Shown here: piece after piece, positions 1 to 8,208 of the stretch | Layout: each line of letters opens with the position of its first letter | Numbering within the stretch: the stretch's first letter is position 1 | From: Thermomicrobiales bacterium | GTDB taxonomy: Bacteria; Chloroflexota; Chloroflexia; Thermomicrobiales; UBA6265 | Length of the DNA stretch: 13,454 bases | Direction: 5' to 3' | NCBI GenBank assembly: GCA_025928535.1 | Contig: JAICJJ010000019.1 | Location: 1 to 13,454 of the forward strand | The notes under the pieces: generated by a model | What the model saw: the letters and a program-made list of their open reading frames with translations, nothing else | Told to the model about the DNA's origin: nothing | Databases searched by the model: none | Program-made: the position numbers and the translations under genes

Positions 1-2
1 CG

Positions 3-1178
3 CCGCCGGGCGACGCCCGCTCCGAAGCGTGGTTCATTCATCAACTGGCGCTTCGACTCCGAGCACTGTATGACGGCGAAAACGGACCCGCGGCCGAGCA
101 ATTCGCCGCCCTTGCCTGGCCATATGCCGCCGATGAGCGCGGCGAACCCCGGCTGGACGAAGTGTTGCTCGAAATCAACGGCTATCGCGTCGGCGACCGG
201 AACCCGGTGCGGGGCTACGGTGAACTCGCGTCCGACGGCTCGACCGCCTGCGGTTGCTGGATCTATTCCGGCGTCATGCCCGAGCCAGGGCGAAATCTGG
301 CGCGCAATCGCGACGCCGACGGACCGGCCGCGCTCGGCTGGGGATGGAGTTGGCCCGCCAACCGCCGCACCCTCTATAACCGCGCGTCGGCGCGCCCCGA
401 CGGGCGGCCGTGGTCCGAACGGAAACGGTGGGTCTGGTGGGACGACGCCGAACGGCGATGGACCGGCTTCGACGTGCCTGATTTTCCGCTCGACAAGCCG
501 CCCGACTACGTGCCGCCGCCAGGCGCGCTCGGCATCGACGCCCATCCGGGCGACGCCCCATTCATCATGTTGACCGATGGTCGCGGCCAACTATTCACAC
601 CGAACGCGCTGCGCGACGGCCCGTTGCCGACCCATTACGAAGCGTGGGAAAGCCCCGTGCCGAATCGCCTCTACCCGAAGCAGCGCGCCAACCCGGCGGC
701 GATCCCGATCGAGCAGGCGGGCAACCGATACAGCCGGCCGGCCGATCCCGTCTACCCGCACGTGCTGACGACCTACCGGCTGACCGAACACCACACGGCC
801 GGCGGCATGACCCGGTTCGTGCCCTGGCTGGCCGAATTGCAGCCGCAGGGGTTCGCGGAAATCGACCCCGGGCTGGCGGCCGCGATCGGCGTCGCAAACG
901 GCGGCTGGGTGGTCATCGCGACGCCACGCGCCGAAATCGAGACGCGCGCACTGGTGACGACGCGGCTCGCCCCGCTCACCGTCGAGGGAAGAACCGTGCA
1001 CCAGGTCGGGTTGCCATGGCATTTTGGCTGGGGCGGCATCGCCACCGGCGCGATCGCCAACGATTTGACCGCGTTGGTCGAAGATCCGAATTCGTTCATC
1101 CACGAAGGCAAGACCGGCGTCTGCGCGATCCGCGCCGGCCGTCTCGCCCGACAGAGGGCGGATGCGCGGGATGACTGA
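3..1178 (+). CDS. fdnG: Formate dehydrogenase (FDH-N/O type) molybdopterin catalytic subunit alpha, C-terminal part, 5' truncated by window edge
   Basis: The frame is open from base 3 to a TGA at 1176-1178, giving 391 residues, so the gene starts outside the window. Full FdnG/FdoG proteins are about 1000 residues, so roughly the last 40% is present. Recognisable stretches include SEAWFIHQLALRLRALY near the start, the CWIYSG segment, WSWPANRRTLYNRAS, and the C-terminal molydopterin-binding domain with GNRYSRPADPVYPHVLTTYR, then LTEHHTAGG, VHQVGLPWHFGWGG and ANDLTALVEDPNSFIHEGK. In this family the subunit oxidises formate to CO2 at a bis-MGD molybdenum or tungsten centre and passes electrons to the Fe-S subunit encoded next. 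The N-terminal [4Fe-4S] domain, Tat signal and the active-site Cys/Sec are not visible, so selenocysteine use and cell side cannot be judged. The 3' end overlaps the next gene. Confidence 0.93.
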   Translation, partial: PPGDARSEAWFIHQLALRLRALYDGENGPAAEQFAALAWPYAADERGEPRLDEVLLEINGYRVGDRNPVRGYGELASDGSTACGCWIYSGVMPEPGRNLARNRDADGPAALGWGWSWPANRRTLYNRASARPDGRPWSERKRWVWWDDAERRWTGFDVPDFPLDKPPDYVPPPGALGIDAHPGDAPFIMLTDGRGQLFTPNALRDGPLPTHYEAWESPVPNRLYPKQRANPAAIPIEQAGNRYSRPADPVYPHVLTTYRLTEHHTAGGMTRFVPWLAELQPQGFAEIDPGLAAAIGVANGGWVVIATPRAEIETRALVTTRLAPLTVEGRTVHQVGLPWHFGWGGIATGAIANDLTALVEDPNSFIHEGKTGVCAIRAGRLARQRADARDD

Positions 1179-1980
1179 CAACCGCCGGGGAGTCACCCTT
1201 GCTCCAGACCATGCGGTCGGCTTTCTCACCGACGCCAGCCTCTGCATCGGCTGCAAGGCGTGCGAAGTCGCCTGCAAGCAATGGAACGGCTTGCCGGCCG
1301 ACGACATTACGGGCCGGCTGACCGGCCAAAGTTACGACAACACGACCGATCTCGGCGCGACCACCTGGCGGCACGTCGCGTTCGTCGAGCGCGCCTCCGG
1401 TCCAGCGACAGCCTGGCTCATGCTGAGCGATGTCTGCAAGCACTGCGTCCACGCCGGCTGCATGGAAGCGTGTCCGACCGGCGCGATCATCCGGACTGAA
1501 TTCGAATCGGTCTACATCCAGCCCGACATTTGCAACGGCTGCGGCTACTGCGTGCCCGCCTGCCCATTTGGCGTGCCGCAACTCGATGCCGAGGCGCACA
1601 TCGCGCGGAAATGCACCCTTTGCTACGACCGCCTGCGCGACGGTCTCGAACCGGCCTGCGCGAAGACGTGTCCGACCGATTCGATCCGCTTCGGGCCTGT
1701 CGCCGATCTGATGGCCGAGGCGACCGCCCGGGTCGAGACGCTGCGCGCGCGGGGTGTCGCGGATGCGCAAATTTATGGCGATCTCGCTAGCGGCGGCACG
1801 AACGGCATCGGCGGGCTGAACGCCATCTTCGTCCTCAACGCCGCGCCGGAAACCTTCAACCTGCCGGCGGCGCCGTCGCTGCCGGCCGACCGGGCGCTTC
1901 CCGCCTATGCGTCGGCGCTGGCCGCCGCCGCAGGTTTGCTCGGCGCCGCGTTCCTCGCGTTCGGCAGGCGCCGATCGTGA
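1171..1980 (+). CDS. fdnH: Formate dehydrogenase iron-sulfur (beta) subunit, four [4Fe-4S] clusters, C-terminal membrane anchor
   Basis: This is the electron-transfer subunit linking the catalytic subunit to the membrane subunit. Counting from the ATG at 1162, four Cys groups are visible: C28/31/34/38 (CIGCKACEVAC), C92/95/100/104, C124/127/130/134 (CNGCGYCVPAC) and C151/154/166/170 (CTLCYDR...CAKTC), the pattern of FdnH/FdoH binding four [4Fe-4S] clusters. A hydrophobic Ala/Leu-rich helix at about residues 249-267 followed by GRRRS matches the single C-terminal anchor of FdnH. Start choice is open: ATG 1162 has GAGGG (1154-1158) only 3 nt upstream, ATG 1171 has it 12 nt upstream and gives an 8-bp overlap with the fdnG stop; I list 1171. 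The stop TGA overlaps the next gene's GTG. Other DMSO reductase-family beta subunits look alike, but the QWNGLPAD segment, anchor and neighbours favour formate dehydrogenase. Confidence 0.93.
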   Translation: MTDNRRGVTLAPDHAVGFLTDASLCIGCKACEVACKQWNGLPADDITGRLTGQSYDNTTDLGATTWRHVAFVERASGPATAWLMLSDVCKHCVHAGCMEACPTGAIIRTEFESVYIQPDICNGCGYCVPACPFGVPQLDAEAHIARKCTLCYDRLRDGLEPACAKTCPTDSIRFGPVADLMAEATARVETLRARGVADAQIYGDLASGGTNGIGGLNAIFVLNAAPETFNLPAAPSLPADRALPAYASALAAAAGLLGAAFLAFGRRRS

Positions 1981-2927
1981 ACGCGGCCACGTCGCCGCCC
2001 GGCTACTACGGGCTGCCCGTCATCCACCGCTCACACTGGAAGTGGCTGGTCATTTTCTACTTTTTCTTCGGCGGCATTGCGGGGGCCGCGCAGGCGATCG
2101 CCGCTGTTGCCGCCGCGCGCGACCGCGAAGGCAACCGCGATGTCATCCGCGCGGCACGCTACGTCTCGCTGGCCGCGTTTCTACCCTGCCCGGCGCTGCT
2201 GATCCTCGACCTTGGCCGGCCCGGGCGCTTTTTGCACATGCTGCGGATCCTGAAGTTCCGGTCGCCGATGTCGATCGGCAGTTGGACCCTCGCGCTCTTC
2301 GGCGCGGCGGCGACGGCGGTCGCGACGGGCCAGGCGCTCGACGACCGGCCGTCGCTTCTCCCCGATGGAATCGCGTCGCTGGCGCGGCGCCTCCTGGGGC
2401 CGGCGTCGGTCGTCGCCGCCTTGCTCGGCGTGCTCCTCAGCGCCTACACCGGCGTCCTGCTGGCCGCCACGGCGGTTCCGATCTGGGCGAAGCGTTCCCG
2501 CTTGCTCGGTCCGATCTTCGTCGCCTCCGCGATGTCGACCGCGGCCGCTGCGATCGACATCGCAACCGAATCTCGCCGAATCGCCCTGCTCGAAGGGATA
2601 TGTAGCGCGACGGAACTCGCCGTGCTCGCCGCCTGGTTCGCCCGCCTCGGCTCGATCCGCCGGCCACTCGCTGCAGGCCGGCTCGCGCCGCTCTTCCGTC
2701 ATGCGGTCATCGGGGCCGGCATCGCGGCGCCCTTCGGGCTGCGGGCGATTGGTCCGCATATGCCCGCGTCGGCGCGGCGCGCGATCGAAGTCATGGCCGC
2801 GTTGTTGACGTTGGTCGGCGGGTTCGCGCTCCGCTACGTCATCGTCGTCGCCGGCGCCGAATCGGCCGACGATCCGGCGGCGACGTTCGCGCTGACGGCG
2901 GCGCCGGGATCCGAGGCCGGGCGCTAG
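1977..2927 (+). CDS. nrfD: NrfD/PsrC-type polytopic membrane subunit (quinone-side subunit of the formate dehydrogenase)
   Basis: The 316-residue product begins at GTG 1977, overlapping the fdnH stop by four bases (GTGA), which implies translational coupling. The opening GYYGLPVIHRSHWKWLVIFY followed by FFFGGIAGAA is characteristic of NrfD family membrane subunits. Several further hydrophobic helices follow (for example around VSLAAFLPCPALLILDLG, SWTLALFGAAATAVA, ASVVAALLGVLLSAYTGVLL, and near the C-terminus VMAALLTLVGGFALRYVIVV), consistent with about eight spans. NrfD proteins carry no heme and contact quinone. Here it replaces the di-heme cytochrome b subunit (FdnI) of E. coli FDH-N. I infer that it delivers formate-derived electrons to menaquinone or ubiquinone. 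No other subunit follows: the next gene is convergent after 16 bp. Confidence 0.92.
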   Translation: MNAATSPPGYYGLPVIHRSHWKWLVIFYFFFGGIAGAAQAIAAVAAARDREGNRDVIRAARYVSLAAFLPCPALLILDLGRPGRFLHMLRILKFRSPMSIGSWTLALFGAAATAVATGQALDDRPSLLPDGIASLARRLLGPASVVAALLGVLLSAYTGVLLAATAVPIWAKRSRLLGPIFVASAMSTAAAAIDIATESRRIALLEGICSATELAVLAAWFARLGSIRRPLAAGRLAPLFRHAVIGAGIAAPFGLRAIGPHMPASARRAIEVMAALLTLVGGFALRYVIVVAGAESADDPAATFALTAAPGSEAGR

Positions 2928-2943
2928 CGATTGCGGCGCGGCG

Positions 2944-4353
<1,410 letters not shown>

Positions 4354-4405
4354 CGACCCCGGCGCTCCCTGCGATCGGTCGTTGCGACCATCCATCCCTG
4401 GTTTC

Positions 4406-5350
4406 TCACGACGCGCCGCGGCCCACCGCCGTTTCTTCGTCGGCCGGCAACCCGGCCAGCCGCCGATAAATCTGCGTTGTCGAGATGCTGACATGCCCGA
4501 GCATCTGCTGCACATCCCGCAATTCGACGCCGTCGCCCAACGCATGCAACGCGAAGGTGTGGCGCAACGTGTGCGGCGTGATGTCGGCGATGCCAGCCTG
4601 ATGGGCGTACGACTTGAGAATCAGCCAGAATCCCTGCCGCGTCAGTCGATTGCCGCGGTGATTCAGGAAAAGGGCCGATTCCTCCCGCAGAGAGAGCGAC
4701 GGCCGGCCATGCTGCAAATAGCGGTCGATCGCCCGCACCGCGCTTTCGCGCAACGGGATGCGACGTTGCCGGGCCGATCGTCCGGCGCATTGGACGTTGG
4801 ACGCGGGCAGATCGACATCGGCGCAATCGAGCGCGACCAACTCGCTGACGCGCATCCCGGTCGCATAAAGCGTTTCCAGCATCGCCCGGTCGCGGATCGC
4901 TTCCGGTCGGGCGGTCGTCGCCGACGCTGGATGCGGCTGCTCCAGCAGCCGGGCGACTTCCGACCGCGTAATGGCGCGCGGCGCGTAGCGGTCGACCTTC
5001 GGCGACGTGACGCGACGCGTCGGATCGTGCCGCATCCGGCCTTCGCCGGCCAGAAAATGGCAAAACGACTTGATCGCCGCCGTTTTTCGCGCGACGGTCG
5101 ATGACGCATAGGCGCGCTGCCGGAGCGCCAGCAGGTACGACGTCAGATGGCTGTCGCCCAGGTCATCCCACCGCGCGATCGGCGGGTCGTCCGCCAGGCG
5201 ATCGCCGACTCCTTCTCCGTCGCCATCGCTTTGCAGGAACTGGATGAACTGGCCGAGGTCGTTCCGGTAGGCGAAAATCGTGTTGACGGAAAATCCGCGC
5301 TCGGTCTCCAGCGTCAGCAAAAACCGCTCGACGTCTTCGTGCATGGTCAC
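4406..5350 (-). CDS. xerD: Tyrosine recombinase, XerC/XerD family
   Basis: A 314-residue protein starting at GTG 5350, chosen because GGGAG (5358-5362) is 7 nt upstream; ATG 5344 is the alternative two codons later. The N-terminal SAM-like domain (about 4-105) contains [23 protein letters not shown], and the catalytic domain follows from about 125. Catalytic residues seen are R167 (ATGMRVSEL), H260 and R263 (HTLRHTF), H286 ([12 protein letters not shown]) and nucleophile Y295. The beta-hairpin Lys expected in a GKG.K.R motif is R191 here ([12 protein letters not shown]). Xer proteins resolve chromosome dimers at dif; XerC and XerD cannot be separated from sequence alone, so the symbol is tentative. 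The gene begins 25 nt after the ald stop and precedes glyQS. Integrase of a lost element is possible, but no phage genes or attachment sites are visible and length is Xer-like. Confidence 0.92.
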   Translation of the reverse strand: MTMHEDVERFLLTLETERGFSVNTIFAYRNDLGQFIQFLQSDGDGEGVGDRLADDPPIARWDDLGDSHLTSYLLALRQRAYASSTVARKTAAIKSFCHFLAGEGRMRHDPTRRVTSPKVDRYAPRAITRSEVARLLEQPHPASATTARPEAIRDRAMLETLYATGMRVSELVALDCADVDLPASNVQCAGRSARQRRIPLRESAVRAIDRYLQHGRPSLSLREESALFLNHRGNRLTRQGFWLILKSYAHQAGIADITPHTLRHTFALHALGDGVELRDVQQMLGHVSISTTQIYRRLAGLPADEETAVGRGAS

Positions 5351-5357
5351 GGCCGCA

Positions 5358-5362
5358 CTCCC
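5358..5362 (-). promoter_or_regulatory. Ribosome binding site supporting the GTG start of the Xer gene
   Basis: On the minus strand GGGAG lies 7 nt before GTG 5350 and 13 nt before the in-frame ATG 5344. The spacing favours GTG. The open frame further upstream (to 5419) overlaps the end of ald and is not recombinase-like. Confidence 0.55.
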
Positions 5363-5375
5363 ACGACGCTCCGTT

Positions 5376-6515
5376 TCAATCGGCCGCCGGCGCCGGCGCG
5401 ACGTCCAGCACCTCGGCAAGCGGGGTGTAGGGCAAGCCGAACGCGTCGGCCACAGCGGGATGGGTGATCTTGCCGTCGAGCACGTTCACCCCGCGCGCCA
5501 GCGCCGGGTCGCGATGGGCGGCCGCAGCGAGGCCGTAGTCGGCCAATTCCAGACCGTACGGCAAGGTCGCGTTCGACAGGGCGATCGTGCTGGTTCGCGG
5601 CACCGCGCCCGGCATGTTCGTGACGCAGTAATGAACGACCTCGTCCACCAGATAGGTCGGATGCGTGTGCGACGTGGGCCGTGAGGTTTCGATGCAGCCG
5701 CCCTGGTCGATCGCGACATCGACGACGACCGAGCCTGGCCGCATCGAGCGGACCATCGCCTCGGTCACCAGTCGCGGCGCTTTCGCGCCGGCGATCAGGA
5801 CCGCGCCGATGACGAGGTCCGCGTCGCGCACCGCGTTGGCCACGTCGCGGCGGTTGGACGCCAGCGTGTGCATGCGCCCGTGCAGGATTTGGTCGAGGAA
5901 GCGCAGGCGATCGATCGCCCGATCGATGACGGTGACGTTGGCCCCCATGCCGAGGGCGACTTGCGCCGCGTTCGTGCCAACCACCCCGCCGCCAATGATG
6001 GCGACGTTGGCGCCCGGCACGCCCGGCACGCCCCCGAGGAGCACGCCGCGTCCCCCGTGCGTCGATTCGAGGTAGGTCGCGCCAACCTGGATCGACATCC
6101 GGCCGGCGACTTCGCTCATCGGCGTCAGGAGCGGCAACGAACCATTTTCCAACTGGACCGTTTCGTAGGCGACCGCTTCGATCCGCTTGTCCATCAAAAC
6201 CCGCGTCAACGGTTCGTCCGCGGCCAGGTGCAGGTAGGTGAAGAGGAGTTGATGCGGGCGGAGCAGTTCGAATTCCGCGGGAATGGGCTCCTTGACCTTG
6301 ACGATCATGTCGGCCGCGGCGAAGACCTCGGCCGGACCCTCGGCGATTTCGGCTCCAGCGTCGCGATAGTCGGCGTCGGAGAAGCCGCTGCCCGCGCCCG
6401 CCGCCCGTTCGACGATCACCCTGTGCCCGTGGGCGTGATATTCATGCGCCCCGGCCGGCGTCGTCGAGACTCGCCGCTCGGAATCCTTGACCTCTTTCGG
6501 AACGCCGACGATCAT
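5376..6515 (-). CDS. ald: Alanine dehydrogenase (NAD-dependent)
   Basis: A 379-residue protein beginning MIVGVPKEVKDSERRV, the family N-terminus. It catalyses reversible oxidative deamination of L-alanine to pyruvate and ammonium with NAD+; some members also aminate glyoxylate to glycine. Residues matching the known active site are R15, K75 (KVKEP), H96 (TYLHLA), D270 (VDVAIDQGG) and N300 (NMPGAVPRTST), all at the same numbers as in well-studied Ald proteins. The Rossmann nucleotide motif GGGVVG is at 175-180. The start ATG 6515 has AAGGGGG (6524-6530) 8 nt upstream. It is the first gene of the minus-strand block ald-xer-glyQS and is divergent from rseP. An AT-rich patch about 110-125 bp upstream may hold its promoter. 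Confidence 0.97.
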   Translation of the reverse strand: MIVGVPKEVKDSERRVSTTPAGAHEYHAHGHRVIVERAAGAGSGFSDADYRDAGAEIAEGPAEVFAAADMIVKVKEPIPAEFELLRPHQLLFTYLHLAADEPLTRVLMDKRIEAVAYETVQLENGSLPLLTPMSEVAGRMSIQVGATYLESTHGGRGVLLGGVPGVPGANVAIIGGGVVGTNAAQVALGMGANVTVIDRAIDRLRFLDQILHGRMHTLASNRRDVANAVRDADLVIGAVLIAGAKAPRLVTEAMVRSMRPGSVVVDVAIDQGGCIETSRPTSHTHPTYLVDEVVHYCVTNMPGAVPRTSTIALSNATLPYGLELADYGLAAAAHRDPALARGVNVLDGKITHPAVADAFGLPYTPLAEVLDVAPAPAAD

Positions 6516-6751
6516 GCGCGGAACCCCCTTGGCGATTCCGGTTCGACCTCATGCCGACGCTGGCGACGCTCGCCGCCGTCCCGCCCAGAGGCATCCCCGC
6601 CCCAACTCCGGTTCATCGGCCGCGGATTCTAACATAATAGCGTGGCGCCGCTGGTCGTCGCGGGCGGTGTACCATTCGGTCAACGAACGCAAGCGCAGAG
6701 CGGTCCGGTTCATCTGGCGCGGTCGAAGTCGGTCGGACGGGAGCGAACAGC
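6516..6751. promoter_or_regulatory. Divergent ald/rseP intergenic region (236 bp) with one AT-rich island
   Basis: This is the longest gene-free stretch in the window. Most is GC-rich; an AT-rich island at about 6625-6640 stands out. On the minus strand the island offers -10-like TATTAT (6639-6634) and TAGAAT (6631-6626) for ald, but no convincing -35 is at the right spacing. On the plus strand, TACCAT at 6670-6675 is a candidate -10 for rseP. The island also resembles one arm of a Xer site. No stable structured RNA or riboswitch was recognised by eye. Confidence 0.45.
6662..6682 (+). promoter_or_regulatory. Candidate promoter motif upstream of rseP
   Basis: The stretch beginning GGGCGGTGTACCATT contains TACCAT (6670-6675), which fits a TAnnnT -10 box, ending 76 bp before the rseP GTG. 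A near copy occurs at the same distance before ispG (17 of 21 positions identical). No good -35 hexamer is visible here. Promoter assignment is inference. Confidence 0.35.
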
Positions 6752-8092
6752 GTGTCTCAGGGGTTCTTGAACGGCCTCTACATCATCCCAATCCTGGCGG
6801 TGCTGATCCTCGTGCACGAGTTCGGTCACTTCTTCGCCGCGCGCTCCGTCGGCGTCAAGGTCGAAGAATTCGGCATCGGCATTCCGCCTCGCATCAAAGG
6901 CTGGATGTGGGACGGCGTGTTGTGGTCGATCAACTGGATCCCGTTCGGTGGCTTCGTCAAGGTGCTGGGCGAAGACGGCAAAAGCACCGACCCCCGATCG
7001 ATGAACGCGAAAGCGCCGTTGCAACGCGCGTTTTTCCTCGTGGCCGGCTCCGGGATGAATTTTCTGCTGGCGGTGGCGCTCTCGGTCGTGGTCGTCGGCA
7101 TTCAGGGCGTTTCGACCAGCAACGTCTACATCGGCTCGGTCGCGCCCAAATCGCCCGCGGCGAACGCTGGCTGGAAAGAAGGCGACCGCATTATCGAAGT
7201 CGGCGGCGTCCCGGTCCGCTCGGCCGACGATGTCGGGCGCAGCGCGCGTGATTTCGCCGGCAATCCGATGAGCGTCGTAATCCTGCGTGATGGCAAGCAA
7301 GTCGACACCACCGTGACGCCGCGGGTCAATCCGCCGCAAGGCGAGGGGCCGACCGGCGTCGGGGTCAGCGAAGCGCTGGTGTCGAATGTCCTGGTGACCG
7401 CCGTCGCGCCGGGCAGTCCTGGCGCCGCCGCCGGGATCGCTCCGGGCGACGCGATAGTGTCGGTCGGCGACGTCGATGTGACGGATCAATTCGCGTTCGC
7501 GTCGGGCATCGAAGCCGGCTCGGGCGGCAAGACGTCGGTCGTCGTCCGGCGCGGCGGTTCGGAACGAACGCTGACGCTCGCGCTGCCGCCGCTCGATGCA
7601 AACGCCGATTTCCAGCAGGCGACCGGGCTGACGCTGAAACTCGATCCGATCTTCACGCATGTGCCCGCCATGGACGTGATTCCCCGCGGCTTGTCGGACG
7701 CATTGACGCAGACGGGGCAAATGCTGGCCGGCCTGCGCGATCTCGTCACCGGCCGCGCGCCGCTTGCCGGCATCGCCGGACCGATTGGGATGGGGCAGAT
7801 CACGAGCGAAGTCCTGCAATCGAGTCCGCTGCCGAAATGGGTGACGCTGTCCCAAATCGCGACCCTGCTGTCGCTCAACCTCGCGATCCTCAACCTCCTG
7901 CCGCTGCCGGCGCTGGACGGCGGCCGAATGCTGTTCGTCATCATCGAAATGCTCCGGGGCGGCAAGCGCGTCGCGCCGGAACGGGAAGGCATCGTCCATC
8001 TGGCCGGGCTGGTGATCCTCCTCGGCTTGATGTTCATCATCGCCTTCCTCGATGTTGGACGGCTGCTTGGCGGCCGCTCGTTTCTCCCTTGA
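6752..8092 (+). CDS. rseP: RseP-type intramembrane site-2 zinc metalloprotease with two PDZ domains
   Basis: A 446-residue membrane protease. The first helix carries the zinc-binding HEFGH at 22-26 (ILVHEFGHFFAARSVGVKVEEF), and the second active-site motif LDGG is at 388-391 (NLLPLPALDGGRM), supplying the third zinc ligand D389. Between them are a second membrane helix (about 93-117), PDZ domain 1 (about 124-190, IGSVAPKSPAANAGWKEGD) and PDZ domain 2 (about 212-278, VAPGSPGAAAGIAPGD); a last hydrophobic helix is near the C-terminus. Family members cut membrane-spanning anti-sigma factors or signal-peptide remnants. The start is GTG 6752 with GGGAG (6739-6743) 8 nt upstream. It is followed 116 bp later by ispG, a widely conserved pairing; dxr, often found just before rseP, is absent here because the upstream neighbour is the divergent ald. 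Confidence 0.96.
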   Translation: MSQGFLNGLYIIPILAVLILVHEFGHFFAARSVGVKVEEFGIGIPPRIKGWMWDGVLWSINWIPFGGFVKVLGEDGKSTDPRSMNAKAPLQRAFFLVAGSGMNFLLAVALSVVVVGIQGVSTSNVYIGSVAPKSPAANAGWKEGDRIIEVGGVPVRSADDVGRSARDFAGNPMSVVILRDGKQVDTTVTPRVNPPQGEGPTGVGVSEALVSNVLVTAVAPGSPGAAAGIAPGDAIVSVGDVDVTDQFAFASGIEAGSGGKTSVVVRRGGSERTLTLALPPLDANADFQQATGLTLKLDPIFTHVPAMDVIPRGLSDALTQTGQMLAGLRDLVTGRAPLAGIAGPIGMGQITSEVLQSSPLPKWVTLSQIATLLSLNLAILNLLPLPALDGGRMLFVIIEMLRGGKRVAPEREGIVHLAGLVILLGLMFIIAFLDVGRLLGGRSFLP

Positions 8093-8108
8093 CCGAAGGA
8101 TCGCAAGG

Positions 8109-8143
8109 TTGGCCGACCGCTTGGGCGGTGTACGATTGGAACA
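8109..8143 (+). promoter_or_regulatory. Candidate promoter upstream of ispG
   Basis: In the 116-bp rseP-ispG gap, TTGGCC (8109-8114) and TACGAT (8131-8136) are separated by 16 bp, giving a plausible -35/-10 pair. The -10 lies in a GGGCGGTGTAC-containing motif shared with the region before rseP, ending 72 bp before the ispG ATG. This would give ispG its own transcript start in addition to read-through from rseP. No experimental support; inference. Confidence 0.38.
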
Positions 8144-8208
8144 GGCGACGCCGCCTGCCTGATCGCTCATGCCCGGCGCTGAATTGCGCCCCTCCGAGGT
8201 GACCGCTG

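Noticed and set aside
4354..4405. Possible T-box leader before glyQS
   Set aside because: The gap between xer and glyQS is only 52 nt, too short for a T-box, with no T-box sequence visible.
6551..6637. 28-codon plus-strand open frame in the ald/rseP gap
   Set aside because: No ribosome site, Pro/Ala-rich product, and it overlaps the divergent promoter region.
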